Source: Sistotremastrum niveocremeum HHB9708 | Taxonomy: Eukaryota; Basidiomycota; Agaricomycetes; Sistotremastrales; Sistotremastraceae | Direction of reading: 5' to 3' | DNA: 64,000 bases | NCBI GenBank assembly: GCA_001630475.1 | Contig: KV419396.1 | Location: 248,001-312,000, forward strand | Part shown: positions 58,820-64,000 of the stretch, in pieces | Layout: each line of letters opens with the position of its first letter | How positions within the stretch are numbered: position 1 is the stretch's first letter | Notes under the pieces: model-generated | Databases searched by the model: none | What the model saw: the letters and a program-made list of their open reading frames with translations, nothing else | What the model was told of the DNA's origin: nothing | Translations under genes and position numbers: made by a program

Positions 58820-60343
58820 ATGGCTCCTTCTCGGTCTCCCTCCAACCTATTTCTACCCTCTCTTCTTAAAGCACTGGCGGTCCCCTCAGCCCTCTCACGA
58901 GAGCTGCTGCTCGCCGCTCGGCCCCTCGACCTCTACATGCCAGCTGTCACCCACCTCGGGCCCACAAAGTCGACAGTTGCTCCGGTCGTGGCTCAAGGCC
59001 TTCTCCAATGCCTTTCTCAGGGATTCCTCTTCGCCCAGGCTGGTGCTTATGCAGAATCATGCGACCCTGATTCAGTCCGGATGAAACTATCTGTGACTCT
59101 GCTGATGGCTTTATCATTGTGGGTCCAGCCGCGTTCATCGTTTTTTTTCTAACCGGCAGATTCACGCACGATAGGGCTCAGACGATGCTGGAGATTGTCA
59201 AATTATGGCTTGTAGCTGTCTTGGAGGAACCTTGGGTGAGTGCGTTCAATTTTGATACGCATCATCGCGCTTAATTTTTCTAGACCATTTTTTCGGTATG
59301 ATGCAACCGTCCCTACACGCGTTTGAGTTGCTTCACGCATCGATCCAGCTATTCTGGTTAGAGCCTTTCCTCAACGGCCTGATTTGCACCTGTGCCCAGC
59401 TCTTCCTCATTCGTAGTTGTTGGAAGGTAAGAATTGTGATCCATACGTCCTAGATTAAGCTGATTCTCTACAATCAGGCTACCAGACGGAGTCGCGTGGT
59501 CTTATATGGATTATGTCTTCTGGTTTCTTCAACATTCGTTTCCAATATATATCTGGTATATATGCCCTCGATATCCGTGACTTTCGCTTATTTTTCATAG
59601 GTGATTGTATCAGCTATCGTGCTCCAGGACAATTCATCAAAGTACATCGTGAGTCCGTATTTTTCATGTACAGAATGCACCTTTGATGATATATCCAGAC
59701 CGTGATCAAGACAAGCCCTGCTTTTTCTTATTGGATGTATGGCAATCTTGGTTAGTGCCTCGTCCTCATATAAGCCGCACTATCATCTCATGTCAAATGC
59801 AGCACTCAATGTCGCAATCAGTGGAACATGTGAGGACTTGGCATAGCTTTTCAAAATATCACTTACATGTACAGTGTACACTCAGCGGTTCTTCTCGAAA
59901 CTCGGAGCGGATGACAACGACGTCATTTTGGCTCGATTTTTTCAATTCACATGGGAAACAGCCAGTCTTCCGACCATATGTATGATGGTGGCTGTGGGTA
60001 TTTTTCAGGCCTCCAAGGTATGTTACATTCAGTGACGGCGAATGAATCGAGGTTTTGATCCTTCATTTAGCAGGAGGCGTCGAAGGACTATGACCTTGCT
60101 CTGCTCTTCGCCTGCATCACTGGGAAGCTCTATTGTCATGGCTTATTACGCGAATTCAACCTCAACCTCCGCTCGAGGCTCAGAGAGGACTCTCAAACGA
60201 CGACCATCACGCGGGAGAAATCAAGGAATACGCGAACAGTAAGTAAGGATCCCTCAAAAGTAACGAGGGCTTGTTTGCTTTCAGCATTAGACATCAGAGC
60301 TGACGTGCTATCAACCATAGAAACACAACGGATGGAAGACTAG
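58820..60343 (+). CDS. DUF6534-type seven-transmembrane protein
   Basis: A gene of about nine short exons starting MAPSRSPSNLFLPSLLKALA and ending ADVLSTIETQRMED. Hydrophobic segments recur: LEIVKLWLVAVLEEPW, FLNGLICTCAQLFLIRSCWK, RVVLYGLCLLVSSTFVSNIY, VIVSAIVLQD, FQFTWETASLPTICMMVAVG and LLFACITGKLYCHGLLREFN. The QLFLIRSCWK and the closing K-x-x-x-x-x-LLxxFNxxLxxR pattern are those of the large Agaricomycete DUF6534 family, whose function is unknown and whose layout is like a seven-helix receptor. The last exon (about 60286-60343) is short and was joined by a TTTCAG acceptor. Confidence 0.75.
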
Positions 60344-60657
60344 GAGCTCGACATACATAAATCTTTCGCACTCATCGATCTCTGACTCGTTATCTACGAC
60401 ACAGAGGACCGAAACTACTAATCTTTCGCCACCGCTTGCTCATTCCTGAGGACTCTGACCTTTTGTAGACCCCTGGCGGAAAGTCTCTATATCTATGAAA
60501 GCATATACACACATGTATAGCACGCACTGTATTTTTGGCCATCTCGCATAATCATAATTCCTGTAGCAACTATCGTTGGTCGCGTTCGTTCCATGAAGCG
60601 CGTCTGATTTATCGCTATCAGAAGGGCTTACCGCTCAAAGTAGGGGTTCCCACGCAC

Positions 60658-60847
60658 GAGATAACATGCGAGATAACATGAGTTATCTCGCGGACCTCAA
60701 TTACGCTCTTTTGTAGGCCGTCTAAAATATTGCCAATATTATTCTAGGAAGATATGAATATGAATGATTATCTAGCGTCTTTAGAATATTAATTGGTCGA
60801 GAGAGAAGCGCCAGGTAGCCCAATGCGAGATAACACGAGATAACATG
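60658..60847. repeat. GAGATAACATG repeat cluster with inverted unit
   Basis: Direct copies at 60658-60668, 60670-60680, 60827-60837 (last two bases vary) and 60837-60847, plus an inverted core GTTATCTC at 60682-60689. The two clusters bracket an AT-rich 140-bp segment. Confidence 0.65.
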
Positions 60848-61629
60848 TGACTGTGACAGCGGGTGACGCGTGCAAGGGCCGAGCTTGCTGCCCTAGTAAT
60901 TCCCTGCGTGTGAGCACTCGACGTCTAAGGTGCTGTCAAAAGTGTATTGAGTGGTCTATCATATCTACTCTGCTCACTTTAGAAATTTAAACCAGATTTA
61001 TAGCGACTTAGCAACTGTACAAATAAAGAAAGCAGCGAAGGCTGGCCGAATAAATCCCGGACGCATTGTACCAGTGTGTTATGAGCACGAAGAGCTCACC
61101 ACAAGATCGTTCAATAAGTGCTTGTCGATTCAATCAGAGCGCGGGGCTACGAGCTTCCTGTCGTGCTGGCGCAAGTGGCGAAAAGGCTCCGAAAGGGGTC
61201 CGGGGCAGCGCCCCGGGCGAAAAATGATCATTTGAGAGGGCTAAAAGACCGAGATCACGTCAAATCCCATTATATGAATCTCCTAGCCCAGTTGGAGTCC
61301 ATCCATGAATTTATTGAGCTCGAGTTCTTCGCATATAGCCTACCCAAGCCTTCCCTGAGCCAGTCCTTTGGTTTATTCAAAGCCACAATGATACAAAATA
61401 TTCGACAAGGAGATTCATGAGGTTTGGCTCATATAAAAATGGAGAAACGACGTAGTGACGGTAAGAAAATGTTTACCTCCTTCACATGTTGAACCGCGCC
61501 GATAGGCGCGCGCGAGCGAGCGGTTTAACTCCAAAAATCACTCAAAAATACATTCAAAACCATGGTTGAATTCGCATAATCATGGGTGACTTTATAATGA
61601 TTTTCACAGAAAATGCTACCGAAGTTCCC

Positions 61630-61690
61630 TTTATCTCTCTCCCTTTTCTTTCTTTTCTTTCTTTTTCTCTTTCTTTTCGGGCCGAAATAC
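61630..61690 (+). repeat. polypyrimidine (CT-rich) tract
   Basis: A run of TTTCTTTC/TCTCTCCC units on the plus strand, about 180 bp upstream of the branching-enzyme start; a usual sight in fungal promoters and also mutable by slippage. Confidence 0.6.
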
Positions 61691-61875
61691 CCCCTTCTTT
61701 GAGGGGAAAACCATCAGAAGCGATCGGCTAGCGCCGGAAGCTAAATATCAACATTTATTCATTACATCACAGTTACCTTAGCGCCCACTGAACTGCTCCT
61801 CAGAGAGCTTTTCGACCCCAAAACTTGACCATCACTGCCATCTCTCACGACTGTCTGTTTTGCAAGCATTTCGGC

Positions 61876-64000
61876 ATGTCGCCTCTCGATAAAAACGCGG
61901 TACTGGAACTCGATGGTTATCTGGAGCCGTTCTTCCCTGCCATTGCTGCTCGCCATGATATCTACCAAAAATGGGTCAACACGATCAACGAATCTGAAGG
62001 CGGGTTCGAAAAGTTCTCGAAAGGCTACGATAAGTTTGGGCTTCATGCCCTGCCCAATGGAGATGTCGTCTATAGAGAATGGGCACCCAATGCCAAAGAG
62101 GCAAATCTCATTGGCGACTTTAGTATGTTTCACCTTTACATTGTGGACGCGATTTGACTGATGCCTCCAAGACCAATGGAATCGTATATCTCGTCCTATG
62201 AAAAGGGACCAATACGGTGTTTGGGAGATCACCGTTCCCGCTGCGTCACCAGGTGTCCCATCGATCCCTCACGATTCCAAACTGAAAGTGAGTATCATTA
62301 TTTTCGCTATGACGAATATCGATTAATTTCCACTCAAGATTTCAATGATTCTTCCTTCTGGGGAGCGTATTGAGCGCCTTCCTGCTTGGATCACGCGTGT
62401 CACCCAAGACTTGTCCGTGTCTCCAGTCTACGATGCTCGTTTCTGGAATCCACCGGAGGCGGAGCGATATAAGTTCAAGAACCAACGTCCCCCAAAGCCT
62501 CAAAGTGTCCGCATATATGAGGCTCACGTAGGAATATCAACGGCCGACGGCAGAGTTGGCACATACAAGGAATTCACTACCAACATCTTGCCGCGTATCA
62601 AGAATCTGGGATACAACGTCATTCAATTGATGGCAATTTTAGAGCACGCCTACTATGCTTGTGAGTTCAATAGACAACTTCTCAGTTGCGTCGAGTTCTG
62701 ACGTATTTCACAGCATTTGGCTACCAAGTGACGAGCTTCTTCGCTGCAAGCTCTCGCTATGGCACGCCTGAAGAATTAAAAGAGCTGATCGACACCGCTC
62801 ACGGGATGGGTCTGACTGTCCTCCTGGACGTGGTTCATTCTCATGCTTGTAAAAATGTCCTTGATGGACTGAACAACTTCGATGGAACCGACCATCAATA
62901 CTTCCATGAAGGCGCAAAAGGCCGTCATGAATTATGGGACAGTCGTCTTTTCAACTACGGCTCCCATGAAGTCCTCCGATTCCTGCTCTCGAACTTGCGC
63001 TTCTACATGGAAGAATATCAGTTCGATGGCTTCCGTTTCGACGGCGTGACCAGCATGATGTATCTTCATCATGGTATCGGGACTGGTTTCTCCGGAGGTT
63101 ATCATGAATATTTCGGACCTAGCGTGGATACTGAAGGAGTCGTATATCTTATGCTGGTATGTATCTCTTTTCGTGTTGTGCGAGATATTCAACCGAAAAC
63201 CCCTAGGCAAACGATTTCCTTCACAAACTTTATCCCGGGGTCATCACCATCGCGGAAGATGTCTCTGGCATGCCCCTCCTCTGTATACCCACTGACAAAG
63301 GAGGTGTCGGATTTGACTATAGATTGTCGATGGCGATCCCCGATATGTGGATCAAATTGTTGAAACACAAATCAGACGACGAATGGGATATGGGCAATAT
63401 AGTGCACACCTTGACCAACCGAAGGTACCGGGAGGCGAGCATCGCATACGCTGAAAGCCATGATCAGGCTCTGGTCGGAGACAAAACACTTGCCTTCTGG
63501 TTGATGGACAAGGAAATGTGTACGCCTTTCATGTTTTTGTTCTCGAGTTAGACTAAGGTTTTTTGTCCAGATACCAATATGTCTGATTTGTCCCCTTTGA
63601 CTCCAGTCATCGAAAGAGGACTGGGCTTGCACAAACTTATCAGGTTGGGTTCCTCGTACAAAAACCTCCACTGCATACTGATATTCCACTAGACTTCTGG
63701 TACATTCTCTTGGAGGAGAAGGTTATCTCAATTTTGAAGGGAATGAGTTCGGTCATCCAGAAGTGCGTTTCTCGTTGAGCCGACCCAACTGTCGCTGACT
63801 CTTTCCTAGTGGCTCGACTTCCCGAGAGCAGGTAACAACAACTCGTTCCATTACGCACGAAGACAGTGGAACGTTGTTGACGACCCACTCTTACGGTACA
63901 AATACCTCAATGAATTCGACGCCGCTATGAATCATCTTGAGGCTCAATATCATTGGCTTTCGGCCCCGCCTGTAGGTTTGACGAATTGCTCCTCGTGCAG
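61876..64000 (+). CDS. GLC3: 1,4-alpha-glucan (glycogen) branching enzyme, 5' part
   Basis: Eight exons are readable: 61876-62122, 62172-62287, 62339-62660, 62714-63156, 63207-63519, 63571-63643, 63693-63762 and 63810-63971, coding 582 residues in frame. The final bases of the window (TCGTGCAG) are the next acceptor. A CBM48 domain ([24 protein letters not shown]) precedes the GH13 barrel: [33 protein letters not shown] with the nucleophile Asp, [12 protein letters not shown] with the acid Glu, and [34 protein letters not shown]-type sequence follows. The enzyme cuts alpha-1,4 glucan and rejoins it as alpha-1,6 branches in glycogen. About 100 residues remain beyond the edge. Confidence 0.97.

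Larger units (their letters stand above)
60344..61875. other. 1.5-kb gap with repeat motifs, no supported gene
   Basis: Holds the GAGATAACATG cluster (60658-60847), a GC hairpin near 61199-61216, a polypyrimidine tract (about 61630-61690) and unrecognised short open frames at 60951-61420. The composition differs from the genes on both sides and looks like transposon debris. Confidence 0.5.

Noticed and set aside
60951-61420. Overlapping short open frames of about 95-100 codons
   Set aside because: No family, no splice logic that extends them, and they contain the GC hairpin; more likely element debris than a gene.

Overview
The window reads as nuclear DNA of a mushroom-forming basidiomycete (Agaricomycetes). 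Evidence: genes are cut by many short introns of about 45-60 bp with GTNNGT donors, intergenic gaps are short, Ser/Thr-rich membrane proteins and a DUF6534-type seven-helix protein are present, and an Argonaute gene sits beside intron-bearing tRNA genes. No prokaryotic operon logic is seen; the calls are my own spliced reading of the sequence.

Layout. 1-744: 5' part of a CBM48/AMPK1-type glycogen-binding protein (minus, runs off the left edge). 745-1700: a gap with an aminoglycoside-phosphotransferase-like relic. 1701-4072: unknown multi-pass membrane protein with a disordered tail. 4266-5803: verprolin/WIP (WH2). 5995-7663: protein disulfide isomerase. 7971-11908: Argonaute (minus). 12069-13094: two identical inverted tRNA-Gln(CUG) genes. 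13760-15569: RCC1. 15710-18126: an ACMSD-like amidohydrolase and quinolinate phosphoribosyltransferase, tail to tail. 18377-19100: GPI-anchored cell-wall-type protein. 19287-22382: PGAP1/Bst1 GPI inositol-deacylase. 22574-23495: Vps60/CHMP5. 23776-25433: unknown membrane protein. 25925-27169: single-pass wall-sensor-like protein. 27658-~30477: MFS transporter of the allantoate/nicotinate permease family.

30637-43212 is the accessory part. A short unknown minus-strand gene piece abuts a 2.3-kb element with 17-bp terminal inverted repeats, a TA target duplication, palindromic subterminal arrays and repeated intron-like units inside. Next comes a Helitron (DUF6570 region, HUH/Y Rep, Pif1-like helicase) on the minus strand, then a 2-kb silent stretch and a four-exon orphan gene.

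44024-64000 returns to core genes: IQGAP (Iqg1/Rng2 type), a Gfo/Idh/MocA oxidoreductase, a UBL-domain membrane protein, TTI2 head-to-head with the COMPASS subunit SWD1/RbBP5, a PPxY-tailed membrane protein, a DUF6534 protein, a repeat-bearing gap, and glycogen branching enzyme running off the right edge.

Functional links. The ACMSD-like and QPRT genes would act on the two fates of the same tryptophan-derived intermediate (loss to picolinate/acetyl-CoA versus NAD synthesis). The PGAP1 gene lies next to a gene for a probable GPI-anchored client. A CBM48 protein and branching enzyme, both glycogen-related, lie at opposite ends but 60 kb apart, which is probably chance. Three introns in the window use GC-AG borders.
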